From Argopecten irradians (taxonomy: Eukaryota > Mollusca > Bivalvia > Pectinida > Pectinidae): a stretch of DNA of 64,000 nucleotides. The notes under the pieces were generated by a model. That model was given only the letters and a program-made list of their open reading frames with translations, was not told the origin of the DNA and did no database searches. The position numbers were made by a program, and so were the translations under genes. The DNA lies in NCBI RefSeq assembly GCF_041381155.1, contig NC_091144.1, forward strand, positions 20,345,544 to 20,409,543. Reading direction: 5' to 3'. Shown here piece after piece: positions 21,909 through 32,953 of the stretch (its first letter is position 1; every line of letters begins with the position of its first letter).

Positions 21909-24900
21909 TACTGTTATTACGGATGTTGTGGGTATTACTACAGTCGATACTGCTGTGACAGGTATATACTGTACATTTACATATTTTAGTGGTAACCTTA
22001 TTTTATAATGCTGTTATTACGGATGATGTTGATATTACTAAAGTAGATACTGCTGTGACAGGTATATACTGTACATTTACATATTTTAGTGGTAACCTTA
22101 TTTTATAATGCTGTTATTACGGATGATGTTGATATTACTAAAGTAGATACTGCTGTGACAGGTATATACTGTACATTTACATATTTTAGTGGTAACCTTA
22201 TTTTATAATGCTGTTATTACGGATGATGTTAATATTACTACATTCGATACTACTGAGACAGGTTTGTATACTGAGCATTTACCTGTTTTAGTGGCAACTT
22301 TGTATTCTTTACTGTGACGGATGACGGTATGAGTACCACTGCACTTAATACAATTGTGACATGAATCTTTACTGTGACGAGTCAAATAATGCTTCATATG
22401 TATTACATGTGTCTGGGAGTGAGAAGGCAAGGTAAAGCTATCAAACATCACGAGAATTTGTCTTACGTTGCGTGCGGGAGAAGGGACACTGTAAATCGCG
22501 GGTCTTTCACCAAACCGTAACAGTTGGTAATCCTGCCAAATTATAGTTGTACAAATTATGTATTGGTTTTATAGCAAATTAATATTAATTCATACTTATT
22601 GTCAAGTCTTACACCCAGCGTCTGAATATGTATTATTGAAAGATTATTTAAAAAAAACAATTATCCATATCGGTTGTGGTTCTCTATCTCCAGTGCTAAT
22701 GATGGAACTATAGCCGGGCCAGTAATTGGAGGAATCATCGTCATAGCTGTCGTCGCCGTCGTTGTCGTCATCTGCTGTAAAGCCAAGTTCACAACCAGGC
22801 GGCGAACTGGAGTCGTGATAGCAAATCAAAACAGAACTACTACTGTCAGTAAGTCGGAAGTAACAAAAGGAGGAGTGACTATATACTCAAGTTTGAAAAT
22901 ACGAAGAGTTTAGCCTTAATGCAAGTTCATATAAAGGCTCAGGACTGGAATAACCAAATAAACGGCAACAAGATCTAGGTTTATAGAGCTAAAACGATGA
23001 ATCTAGAATGAACACACATACTGTCATTCACACATATAAATGTGCTAGTACAGCATACATTATGTACTAGTGGGGCAACACCTTAAGGCTAAGTACCATG
23101 AATTGAAATCATGACAATTCTCCGAAAGAAGTGCAAGTATGCGCATTGGATCTATTTTGTCGATTAAACTACCATAGTGGGCGACACCTGTATGGAGGAT
23201 TGCCGCCAAAAGAGCGGTTCAGCTTAGGAAACAATATCGCGCGATTAAAGTCATTTTACGATTTTAGTCTATTTGACCCTTGTGACTGTGACCTTGAATA
23301 AAGGTCTAGGTCATTCATTTGATCAAACTTATAATTAGTAGCCCTTCATCCCAGCATGCTACAAACATAATAGATGTACCATGCACATGGCTACAAGCCA
23401 GTCAATTATTGATAGAGGAGTCATTTGAAAATTATAACCCATTTGACACTGTGGCCTTAAAATCTGGTACAATATAGCTAATTCTTTCACGACTTATCCT
23501 AAACGTTACGTCGGAACGTACATGTAGTTCAATTCTTTTACAACTTATCTTAATCTTCGGAAGGTAGTCCTATTCTTTTACCTATTGGAGGTGAAATAAA
23601 ATTAGCGCTCCCAATTCAAACATGATAGTTTGATTCTTTGACGACTCAACTTAATCTTCGAAAGGTAGTCCTATTCTTTTACATAATCTTCGAAAGGTAG
23701 CCTATTCTTTTACATAATCTTCGAAAGGTAGTACTATTCTTTTACAACTTATATTAATCTTCGGAAGATAGTCCTATTCTTTTACATCTCAACCAAATCT
23801 TCGGAAGTATATTTTAATTACCAATCAAAAAGTCCCTGAATGTACACATTAACACACCTTTATGGTGAACAAAATAGGTTACAAGATTTTAAATAAAAAT
23901 GTATAGTAATATGCTTCTACTATGAAATGAAGAAAAAATCCCAATGTCATGATGACATAATATTTCAATTTGATCCTGACATATGGCTTCATATTCTCTC
24001 AAAAGGGACAATTCTGAATATGCATTCAATATGCATTAAAAGTTGTGTTAATTCATATTGGATTAAACCGGTTCGTATGAAAATTAAGTTGTTATTGGTA
24101 TCACTATGACCTGCTTACAGATATATGTACCGTGTATTGATCCGTGTTTGAAATACAAAGAACAGTTTGCTCTCCAGAATTATAATTGGTAGGCCGAAAC
24201 TGAACCCAACCAAATCAGTGTAGAAATGTCCACAACTACTCAAATCATTATAAATATAGTGTTTAATATACAGAAAAACTGCTATTCTACTTACATATTA
24301 ATAATATTTTTACTGAAATCCATGATGAGGACCAGTGGGGTGGGGGGGGGGGGGGGAAGTGTTAAGAATTTCCGTGTTAAAGTAAATACAGGGCTTTTTC
24401 TCACTGCATTGGGAATAGGCCTGAGGCTTTGAATTTAGGAAAATGCGCGACAAACCAGGATTTGGGAAAAATTATGAAATATGAAATAAAGCATAACGAA
24501 TAAATTTTTTTATTTTCTATGTAGTTTATGTACTTTTCTGAAGCCAGTTCACAAGTATTTAAAGTCTTAACCAAAGTTTTAAGTTCATGCAATATTTTTG
24601 GATAGTTTTCAAGAAATTTTGATTTTTGGAAATTTAAGACTTGAATTGGGAAAAAAGGTTTTGCCATGGGGAATGGGCTGATTTTTCGAGTATTTTTATG
24701 ACACATGCAATATCAGGTGTCTAGGCCTCTAAGTAATCTATTTGAATCATGTGGCCTTGAATTAAGGTCATGGTCATTCATTTGAACAAAGTGACCCGTC
24801 AAACTTAGTAGCCCTTCATCCTAGCATATCATATTATCACGACGCGCCATGACATAAGCTCACCGGCCCTTCGGGCCAGGTGAGCTAAAAAAACATTGTA

Positions 24901-27900
24901 TTATATGTTTCAACATTCAGTATTATGCCATGGTTTTTGCCATGTGTGTTTTGTACAATAATTTTACGAAAGGGCTTAGACTATTCAGGTTTCTAGAATA
25001 ATATCTATATGTTAAATATTCAAGATTTTTTTTCCATCAAAATACCAAGTGTACATGTTTCTAAATAAGAAAAAAATAAAAAAAAATATTTATGGAAGAA
25101 ATGTAAAGAAAATCAAATTTGTTCAGTAGCTGTGTTAATAGATAATGGAATCAGTGGGTTTTTTGTGGGTTTTTTTAATAAACATACATTATTATATAGG
25201 GTCCTGTATGTACATGTACTTCACTTTTAGTTTTAAAACTTTTGTTCAACTTCTGTAACTGCATGTATATGCTATGTATAAACAAAACATCTTGTGTATA
25301 CATTGAACATATATACATACTGGTATATATCTCTACATGTAACGTACTAGAACTTTAGTCTCTTATCTTTGTTGGGGTTTTATTCAATGTTTACAACTTT
25401 TATTCGTTCAGTTACTGCTCATCTTCCATTTCACACATTTGGACGTGCTAGGTTTAGATGCTAAAGGAAAGCCAGAGTACCCGGAGAGAAACCATGGACC
25501 AGCAGTACCTAACGACTTACTGCCCCATATGGGATTCAACTCGCAATTGGTTTCAGAGGTGGAGGGCTAGTGGTATCATGTCTGAACTTCTTAACCATTC
25601 ACAAACCATATACAATTATGGTCTATGTATGTGGAGGGATAAATCTTGAATTGCCTCCCTTGAAAGAATTATTTAGATTTTCTTGAGGGCAAAGCAATGC
25701 TAAATGGTTCCTGACACATAAGGACATACCGGTAATGAATATAAATTAATTAAGCAATAAAACTAGTATATATTGTGTAAAATAAAACTGTAATAAATAA
25801 TTTAACAAGAATTTCCTAACACTAAGTATTGATGGTGTAATATTATCAATACAATGGTCCACTACACATGTAAATGTACATGTATATATATATGTGATAT
25901 GCGAAACAAATTGCACAAACTTTATGTGTTATCTGTATCAGACATGATGTGTGGTGTCTGCACATGGCGTATATGTATGCACGTGCACACTGTTGGTATA
26001 TTGTCAATCACACTCATTAATATGGTATGTTGTCAATCACACTCATTAAAGGGCCACTACCTTTCGAAACAGCCTTTAATTTTTAAAATAGGAATGTAAA
26101 ACGAGATCAATAATTTTGTAGAGTCGCAGAAGTTATTAACTATACGTTTACTAGCACACTTATCATCACCTTCAGAACTGTTTAATTAGAATAAATAAAA
26201 TGTTAATTTTCATAAAGCGGGTCGTTTTATGTTTCCCGCCGTCGTCCTAAATGCCGCGCCGTAGTTGACTATCACTGCGCCAGACGGCAAAAAGCGAAAT
26301 GAATCTCCACTGTTATCGTACTTTAGACAGGAAATATTGTATATGTGTGGTGTTGTAACCTCATCTTAGGCCATCGATATATATTTTCTTTTGTTATCAA
26401 TGTTTTTAAGAAACCTTTAAATTTTGCTCCGGAAAGGTAGTGGGCCTTTAATATGCACATGTACATTCCTTAATTGTTAACCGATTGAAGTAATTGGACG
26501 ATATCCGTAATCAATCGGTTTGTCTGTCGAATTAAAATAGTGAGAATAACTTGAAGCCAGGCCTGTTCTGTTTACATATTTAAAATTCTGGAAACCATGT
26601 CTGTTCTGTTTTAGCCATGCATTTACTCATAGGAATTGTTTTAATATCAATATATCAATAGGACCCTACAAAAACCATGTCATCAAGACATGGTCAGGAA
26701 ATCGAAATGTCCTGACACACTGTCAGTGAAATTCATTAAAAGTCTTCAAATCCTTAATTACAGCACTAATGCATTATTAGGCCTAGTGCTGGACTCGTCA
26801 ACGGATCGCGGACTACACACAGGTGAAGCTCGGTGCTATTTTTAGACTGGCTGCAGTTGTAAACAGTCATACAACAGCATCTGTCTCAGAGCAAGTACAA
26901 CTGACAGTTTTCAAGCTATGATTTGAAACGCTTTGGTTCTGTTGTCAGTCAGTCGCGTGTTATATTTATAATTAACAGTAGGCCTAACACTCTGAACTGC
27001 AGGCTTACAAAAACAATCAAATCAGACAACAACAAACTCTTAACATCAAATATTACACATGAAATAATACTTATATCCAACGATAGTGATCCAGTGTCTA
27101 CAAAACATAAAATGCATAACTACTTACCTTATATTGGATATTTAACTTGAACAGCGAAGGCGGCTTCAACATTCACGAACCGGCTCAATACACACTATTG
27201 GGATTTCCGGAAATGACGTCATATGTAGACGCTTCGAAAATCTTCTAGAACCTTCTAGAACATTCCATGGGGAAATTCCTGATCAACGTCAAAAATATAC
27301 CTAATTTCGAGACCACCGTGTTGGAGTTTTGTGGCACCTATTAAAGACTTAAAGGAACCATTTTATTCAGAAAAAAATCACCTTTTTACTACTGATAATT
27401 TCTTTTCATCTACTGAATCATTAAATTCAACAGGACGAATTAAACAGAAACTAGCGGTGAAAATGTCAATTTTTGCCTGTTTGACCCAAAATTTCTCCCT
27501 CAAATGAATTTTCGTAGAGTCAACAACTATCTCAGAAGATAGATCACGCCTGGATTTACTTAACTGTAAAATATCATTAAAAACTTTCTGGCAATTTCCT
27601 TATTATCCAACTTGCGGTTATAAGCGTGTTGGTAGGTTAAAATCGTAGTGGTTAACATTCGTTTCGAAGGAACGATAACTCTGTCATCGCACCTTACGTC
27701 TCTTATTTCATATAATGGGTTTTGCTAAGAGAGTATGACATAATAGCCTTGTTAAAGAAAATAAGGATACATTTATGATTACAAAGTTTTGTGATAACAT
27801 ACACTATTTTTTTTTTATTCCAGCTACTGTTTCACAGCCTCCGCCACCTCCGCAACCACAGCCAATGATGCAGCCATACGGACAACCTCCCCCGCCACCA

Positions 27901-28005
27901 TACCAGCAGCCGGGAATGGCCTACCCCCATCCACAACAATACCCTCCCCCTCCACCACCCGGAGGCAATCCAGCCTACCCACCGCCCCCTCCGCCAAAGT
28001 ATTAG
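21334..28005 (+). CDS. P2: CYYR1/Shisa-like membrane protein, rearranged
   Basis: Exons of the plus-strand family: altered exon 2 from 21334, transmembrane exon 22694-22848, proline-rich exon 27824-28005. The last two are intact and join in phase 1. They give a type I membrane anchor with a 60-residue Pro/Gln/Tyr-rich tail containing PPPPPY, a WW-domain ligand of the kind found in CYYR1 and WBP1-like adaptors. Exon 2 starts normally (S-S-I-C-Y-Y-G-Y) but runs into a tandem array in a shifted frame, so the cysteine core is lost in the default frame. No signal-peptide exon was seen. The intron before the tail exon is expanded by a 4.6-kb insertion. Whether a functional mRNA is made is doubtful. 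Confidence 0.55.
21379..22390 (+). repeat. tandem array of ~100-102-bp units containing an exon end and its donor
   Basis: TAGTGGTAACC (last as TAGTGGCAAC) recurs at 21379, 21481, 21583, 21685, 21787, 21887, 21987, 22087, 22187 and 22289: 102-bp steps, then 100-bp steps, then 102. Each unit carries the last ~50 nt of the Cys exon, a GT donor and the first intron bases. Units 1-5 keep the C-C-G-Y-Y-Y-S-R-Y-C-C motif; later units decay. Confidence 0.9.
22694..22848 (+). CDS. P2 exon 3, transmembrane segment
   Basis: 155 nt from CTATCTCCAG to a GTAAGT donor. ANDGTIAGPVIGG, then an Ile/Val/Ala helix, CCKAKF and RRR. It differs from P1 by a few conservative residues and is fully open. Confidence 0.8.
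23500..23815. repeat. minisatellite with AATCTTCGAAAGGTAGTCC units
   Basis: About six irregular units of 30-60 bp sharing TCTTCG(A/G)AAGGTAG and CTATTCTTTTAC. Confidence 0.7.
24339..24900. repeat. G-tract, dispersed repeat and GC hairpin
   Basis: Poly-G near 24341-24356, then a repeat with GGTCATTCATTTGAAC and AGCCCTTCATCC that also appears at about 23310-23360, ending in a hairpin GCTCACC-GGCCCTTCGGGCC-AGGTGAGC (about 24858-24886). Confidence 0.6.
25440..25650 (-). mobile_element. SINE-like tRNA-derived repeat, degenerate
   Basis: On the minus strand a tRNA-like order is seen: GTTAAGAAGTTCAGACATG, CCACTAGCCCTCCACC, then GCGAGTTGAATCCC (B-box-like). The ACCCGGAGAGAAACCATGG block alongside resembles repeats common in bivalves. 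Confidence 0.45.
26048..26450. mobile_element. 403-bp MITE with AAAGGGCCACTACCTTTC ends
   Basis: Left end AAAGGGCCACTACCTTTCG and right end GGAAAGGTAGTGGGCCTTT are inverted over about 19 nt with one length difference. Flanked by TTA/TA-rich sequence. The interior contains a GC-rich block but no gene. Confidence 0.75.
27128..27270 (-). promoter_or_regulatory. heat-shock element, CRE and ETS cluster with possible first exon
   Basis: 27233-27265 holds TTC/GAA triplets every 5 bp: TTC at 27233, AAA at 27238 (one mismatch), TTC 27243, GAA 27248, TTC 27253, GAA 27258, TTC 27263. TGACGTCA is at 27214-27221 and TTTCCGGAAA at 27204-27213. On the minus strand a GTAAGT donor follows at 27127, so 27128 to about 27190 could be an untranslated first exon. 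No coding exon was identified downstream. Confidence 0.55.
27824..28005 (+). CDS. P2 exon 4, proline-rich cytoplasmic tail
   Basis: 182 nt after the TTTTATTCCAG acceptor, open from T-V-S-Q-P to the TAG at 28003-28005. It contains PPPPPY (PPxY type), GMAYP and a PPPPPPKY end. Low-complexity, so identity alone is weak evidence, but splice phase and P1 synteny support it. Confidence 0.85.
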
Positions 28006-28134
28006 ACCATCTGATTTGGAGTCTTTTCGTTGCGAAGTTTTTTCTTGTGAAAACATTTGACCTTTTATACCAACGCGTTAGAAAAATTAAATTATTTCTC
28101 CCCCTTTCTTATGACGTAATGCACGCATATCAGT

Positions 28135-28250
28135 GACGTAGTGATTACGTAATTCACGCATATCAATGACGTAGTGATGGCGTAATTGACGCATATCAAT
28201 GACGTAGTGATGGCGTATTTCACGCATACCAATGACGTAGTGATCTATCA
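28135..28250. repeat. 33-bp minisatellite, four units
   Basis: GACGTAGTGAT at 28135, 28168, 28201 and 28234, each unit carrying TGACGTA, 130 bp after the P2 stop codon. Confidence 0.85.
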
Positions 28251-29756
28251 CCAGAATAGATAACGATCGCATGCACGATGATGTACACTTTGCTATTTCC
28301 AGGTGTCACAGATGGAATTCATACATTGATGAACTCTATTGTTTTGTCTCGTGTTCGGTATTTCATACAGGTATAAACCTTGACCTCATAAAACTTTAAA
28401 ATATTGCTTCATTAAGTTGTTATGATGAATCTGTCTTTCACTCTTGCATGATATGATATTTTATTATTTGTGATTTAACAATGAGGCGATAGGTCTTCAC
28501 AAGTTGATTAATGATTTGTTTTTGCTATTTGGATTGTTATTTATCTGTAATTTTCTGTAAATATGCAATGTATGATCAAAGTAAATGTATATTTCAATTT
28601 ATGATTTTTTTTTCTGTTTAAACTATTATACTTAAATTTTATATGGTCTTATGAAATTAAAACTTTGTAAATAATCAAATAATCTTTCTGTGTTTTTCAA
28701 TATTTTACCATTTGATTCGGGAAAAGCTAGGAAAAATTGAGGACCCTTCTCATTTGAAGGAATCTGAGATGTTACAAACTGGGATGGTATAATTTGAAGC
28801 TGTAAATCAGTTATAAATGTATGAAAACGAAAAAGTTAACTAAAAGGATATTAAACGAGTGTTCATTTCATATGAGTTTTTCATAAGGGCGAAGTGCACG
28901 AAATGCGAAGCACTTCTAAGGTAACAGATACACGAAAATATAAGAAAAAACACAATCTCCAAAATTCAATCCTACACACTGACAGCTTCAGTTTGCGGCC
29001 AACATTTTTACATACATATGGGGAGGTTGTGCGTTGCTCCGGTACTGCTCTCCCCAGTAAATATATATTTAACTAATGCAAATTCATAAAGTGAGTAATT
29101 AAACACACTTTTTTTACTATTTTTTAAATAATAATAATAACACTTTGAAAATTAAAAGCTATAAAATGCAGTCAAAATATCCACCAAGGCGAAGATGAGC
29201 ACAAGGAATCATGACGTCACATAACGTCAACAAATGGCGCGAAATCATAGGATTCGCATACGCAGCAGTCCAGGCATTGAATGGACACAGAGAAATCCTA
29301 ATCTTTGAGTTCATTTCTATGAGTTTATGCTAGACAATTATTACATCATATACTTCTATAGTTTAAAGTGCGTCCTTTTATTTCTAAATTATGTCTTCTA
29401 CATGAAATAGAAAATAAGATAAATAAGTAGAGCTTCGCTCTTCCTATGCCGTGCATGATTCGTATTAAAACAAAGTCTAAGAAGTTGTTATTTTGGCAAG
29501 CAATTTCAAGACATGCATAACTATATCGAAATATGCAATTTTGAAAGTGTTCACTATTTCGAAATATGCGAAATTTCATATATATTGGAACTTGAAAGTG
29601 TTCACTAATTTGAGATATGTCCAATGTCAGCTGCGTTTTTGGTATACAAACCTCAAATGGTTGACTGATTCGAAATACGTAAGATGTCAGCTGAACCAAC
29701 TCCGGCAGACGACAGCTACTTTCACATTCAATAAGTTCAATCCCGTCTTTGCATTA

Positions 29757-29985
29757 TACAATGCTACCTCCTTTATGGGTAGGTATTCTTTGTGACGTCA
29801 TTATTTTGTGAGCAACATTCATCTAGTTTCCTCTGAAATGTTAATCTCTCCCATAGTTCATTGCGGTCCTCCGATTTGTGTAGGGCCAAAATGAACCCTG
29901 GGAGACATTGCTTAAATATTTACTTTCGCATACATATTACGTTATAATCAAAAACTACCTGCAAGGACAGATAACTCTGTATCGT
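29757..29985. mobile_element. MITE copy e
   Basis: Left end GCTACCTCCTTTATGGGTAG, right end CAGATAACTCTGTA, TGACGTCA near 29793. Confidence 0.6.
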
Positions 29986-30099
29986 GCAAATAGAGAATAC
30001 CGAAACCTAATAAATGTACTGTTGTTATGAGAATTATCATAGCATAATTCATTGTTATACCCCTATAAAATAGTTTCTGTATAAAGTCTACGGACAAAA

Positions 30100-30290
30100 A
30101 TGCCAATAAATGAACAATTCCATCGAGCGGTCCAAAGAACTGTTAAAATCGACTGTTAATATGTGCTGTTGGACCGGAGTGACGTCACAATGGGATATAA
30201 CAAAACAGCTATCGACTGGGCTTTCGGACAACAGATAATTTGTTGGACCCTCAGGTCTTCGGGTCCAACAAATCATCTGTTACCCTCAAC
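30100..30290. repeat. hairpin element with TGACGTCA, copy 2
   Basis: ACAGATAATTTGTTGGACCC and GGGTCCAACAAATCATCTGT are separated by about 10 nt, a near-perfect hairpin at 30231-30281. TGACGTCA at about 30180. Confidence 0.7.
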
Positions 30291-30332
30291 CCCAGTCAAC
30301 AACTGTATACTATAATTTTTCCTCTATTGATC

Positions 30333-30438
30333 ATACCAGCAGCCGGGAATGGCCTACCCCCCTCCACAACAGTACCCTCCCCCTCCACCACCCGGAGGCA
30401 ATCCAGCCTACCCACCGCCTCCTCCCCCAAAGTACTAG
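30333..30438 (+). pseudogene. P3: fragment of a P-family proline-rich exon
   Basis: Begins in mid-exon at ATACCAGCAGCCGGG, directly joined to sequence otherwise found at about 10090-10115, and runs to a TAG at 30436-30438. The acceptor and first third of the exon are missing, so it cannot be spliced normally. It marks a recombination junction between two copies of the P downstream region. Confidence 0.8.
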
Positions 30439-32858
30439 GCCATCTGATTTGGAGTCCTTTCGTTGCGAAGATTTTTCTTGTGGAAACCTTTGATACCAAC
30501 GCGTTAGAAAAATTACATTATTTCTTCCCCTTCTTATGACGTAATGCACGCATATCAATGACGTAGTGATGGCGTAATTCACGCATATCAATGACGTAGT
30601 GATCTATCAACAGAACAGATAATTCTGTAGAACGATCATTGGTAGAAATGATAGTACTGTAAAATTTTACAGAGCGAAACGATCACATGCACGATGATGT
30701 ACACACTTTGCTGTTTCCAGGCGTCACAGATGGAATCCATACATTGATGAACTCTATTGTTTTGTCTCGTATTCGGTATTTTATACGGGTATAAACCTTG
30801 ACTCCATAAAACTTTAAAATAGTGCTTCATTAAGTTGTTATGATGAATCTGTCTTTCTCTCTTGCATAATATGATATTTTATTATTTGTGATTTAACAAT
30901 GAGGCGACAGGTCTTCACAAGTTGACCAATTATTTGTTTTTGCTATTTGGATTGTTATTTATCTATAATTTATCTGTAAATATGCAATGCATGATCAAAG
31001 TAAACGTACATTTCAATCAATTATTTTTTTTTCTGTTTATACTATCATACTTTGATTTTATATTGTCTTTATAAAATTAAAACTCTGTAAATAATCAAAT
31101 AATCTTTCTGTGTTTCTCAATATTTTACCATTTGATTCGGGAAAAGCTAGGAAAAATTGAGGACCCTTCTCATTTGAAGGAATCTGAGATGTTACAAACT
31201 GGGATGGTATAATTTGAAGCCGTAAATCAGTTATAAATGTATGAAAACGAAAAAGTTAACTAAAAGGATATTAAACGAGTGTTCATTTCATATGAGTTTT
31301 TTCATAAGGGCGCACGAAGGGCACGAAATGCGAAGCACTTCTAAGGTAACAGATACACGAAAATATAAGAAAAAACACAATCTTCAAAATTCTCCGGTAC
31401 TGCTCTCCCCAGTAATTATATATTTAACTAATGCAAATGCATAACAGGAGTAATTAAACACTTTTTATTATTTTTTGAATAATAATAATAACACTTTGAA
31501 AATTAAAAGCTATAGAATGCCTTCAAAATATCCACCAAGGCGAAGATGAGCACAAGGAATCATGACTCACATAACGCCAACAAATGGCGCAAAATCATAG
31601 GATTCGCATACGCGGCAGTCCAGGCCTTGAATGGACACAGAGAAATCCGAATCTTTGAGTTCATTTCTATGAGTTTATGCTAGACAATTATTACATCTTA
31701 TACTTCCATAGTTTAAAGTGCGTCCTTTTATTTCTAAATTATGTCTTCTACATGAAATAGAAAATAAAATAAACAAGTAGAGCTTCGCTCTTCCTATGCC
31801 GTGCATGATTCGTATTAAAACAAAGTCTAAGAAGTTGTTATTTTGGCAAGCAATTTCAAGACAAAACTTCTGCTATATCGAAGTATGTAATTTTGAAAGT
31901 GTTCACTTTTTTGAGATATGCGAAATTTCATATATATTGGAACTTGAAAGTGTTCACTAATTCGAGATATGCAAAATGTCAGCTACATTGGGGTATACAA
32001 ACCTGAAATGGTTGACTGATTCGAAATATGTAAGATGTCAGCTGAATGGGGTTTATACTTTAAAGAACCAACTCCGGCAGACGACAGCTACTTTCACATT
32101 CAATAAGTTCAATCCCGTCTTTGTATTATACAAAGCTACCCCCTTTATGGGTAGGTATTCTTTGTGACGTCATTATTTTGTGAGAAACATTCACGTAGTT
32201 ACCTCTGAAATGTTAATCTCTCCCATAGTTTATTGTGGTCCTCCGATTTGTGTAGGGTCAAAATGAACCCTGGGAAACATTGCTTAAATGTTTACTTTCG
32301 CATACATATTACGTCATAATCAATAACTACATGCAAGGGCAGATAACTCTGTATCGTGCAAATAGAGAATACCGAAACCTAATATATGTACCGTTGTTAT
32401 GAGAATTATCATAGCATTATTCACTATAATTTTTCCTCTATTGATCCTGTTGCAGTGATATATATACTAATGGTTGATCTATAATATACCCATACGGCTC
32501 TTACACAGTTTTAATAACTTACATTGTAAAGACCTGCCATACGGAATTTTAACAAAGACCATAAACTCCGTTAGGTCAGTCTGCTAAACCATTTCAAAAA
32601 TCGAGACATGATCACAAGATGTTAGTAATATAAGCCACACCTCGGAGTCTTTGTGTTGTCTTTATTAGATACAATGGTTACTTATCACAAGTCATTGATG
32701 ATTTGAGAAATAGATAAAAATTATAAAAAAATAATAGTTAATACAAAAAGAAAGTTATAAATCAATAAGTCATAAATAAATAAAAAAAAGTTCTATAAAA
32801 TTGGAATAGAGAAATCGTCTCGCTAGTCAGGCTGTCAGTGCTGTTTTTTTATGTTATA
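30439..32858. other. spacer between P3 and M-B
   Basis: A second copy of the P downstream region: two 33-bp units (30560, 30593), the dispersed element (about 31310-31400, shortened), ~59-bp units (31865-32060) and MITE copy f. No gene seen. Confidence 0.6.
32130..32356. mobile_element. MITE copy f
   Basis: Same ends as copy b; TGACGTCA near 32166 and a TTACGTCA half-site near the right end. Confidence 0.55.
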
Positions 32859-32953
32859 TCATACAATAGTTACTTCCGTGGCTGGCTTTTCTGTCGTTGT
32901 TGAGGAAGGGGTATTTGAACTAGGTCCCGATTCGGGGTTGTCCGCCATGACAA
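32859..32953 (-). CDS. M-B exon 4, cytoplasmic tail
   Basis: 95 nt; V-V-M-A-D-N-P-E-S-G-P to E-V-T-I-V, stop TGA rather than the TAA of M-A and M-C. Confidence 0.87.

Larger units (their letters stand above)
23067..27710. mobile_element. 4.6-kb insertion in the P2 intron (composite)
   Basis: P1 reads continuously TATGTATAATGGGT (about 7430-7443); in P2 the two halves are 4.6 kb apart, with TA at each edge. Inside are a minisatellite, bivalve-type dispersed repeats, a SINE-like piece, a MITE and a promoter-like block. I see no transposase. It may be several nested insertions. Confidence 0.65.
28006..30332. other. P2 downstream spacer
   Basis: Collinear with 7717-10100. Holds the 33-bp minisatellite, the dispersed element at about 28886-29060, ~59-bp units (29515-29700), MITE copy e and hairpin element copy 2. 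No gene. Confidence 0.6.

Noticed and set aside
24401..24706. 101-codon minus-strand gene
   Set aside because: Sits in dispersed repeat sequence, Lys/Phe-rich composition from AT bias, no domain seen.
27832..28056. minus-strand Trp/Arg/Gly-rich protein
   Set aside because: Antisense of the proline-rich exon; codon bias of CCX repeats explains the open frame.
28087..28272. repeat protein with 11-residue units
   Set aside because: Open frame produced by the 33-bp minisatellite; no start, splice or conservation evidence.
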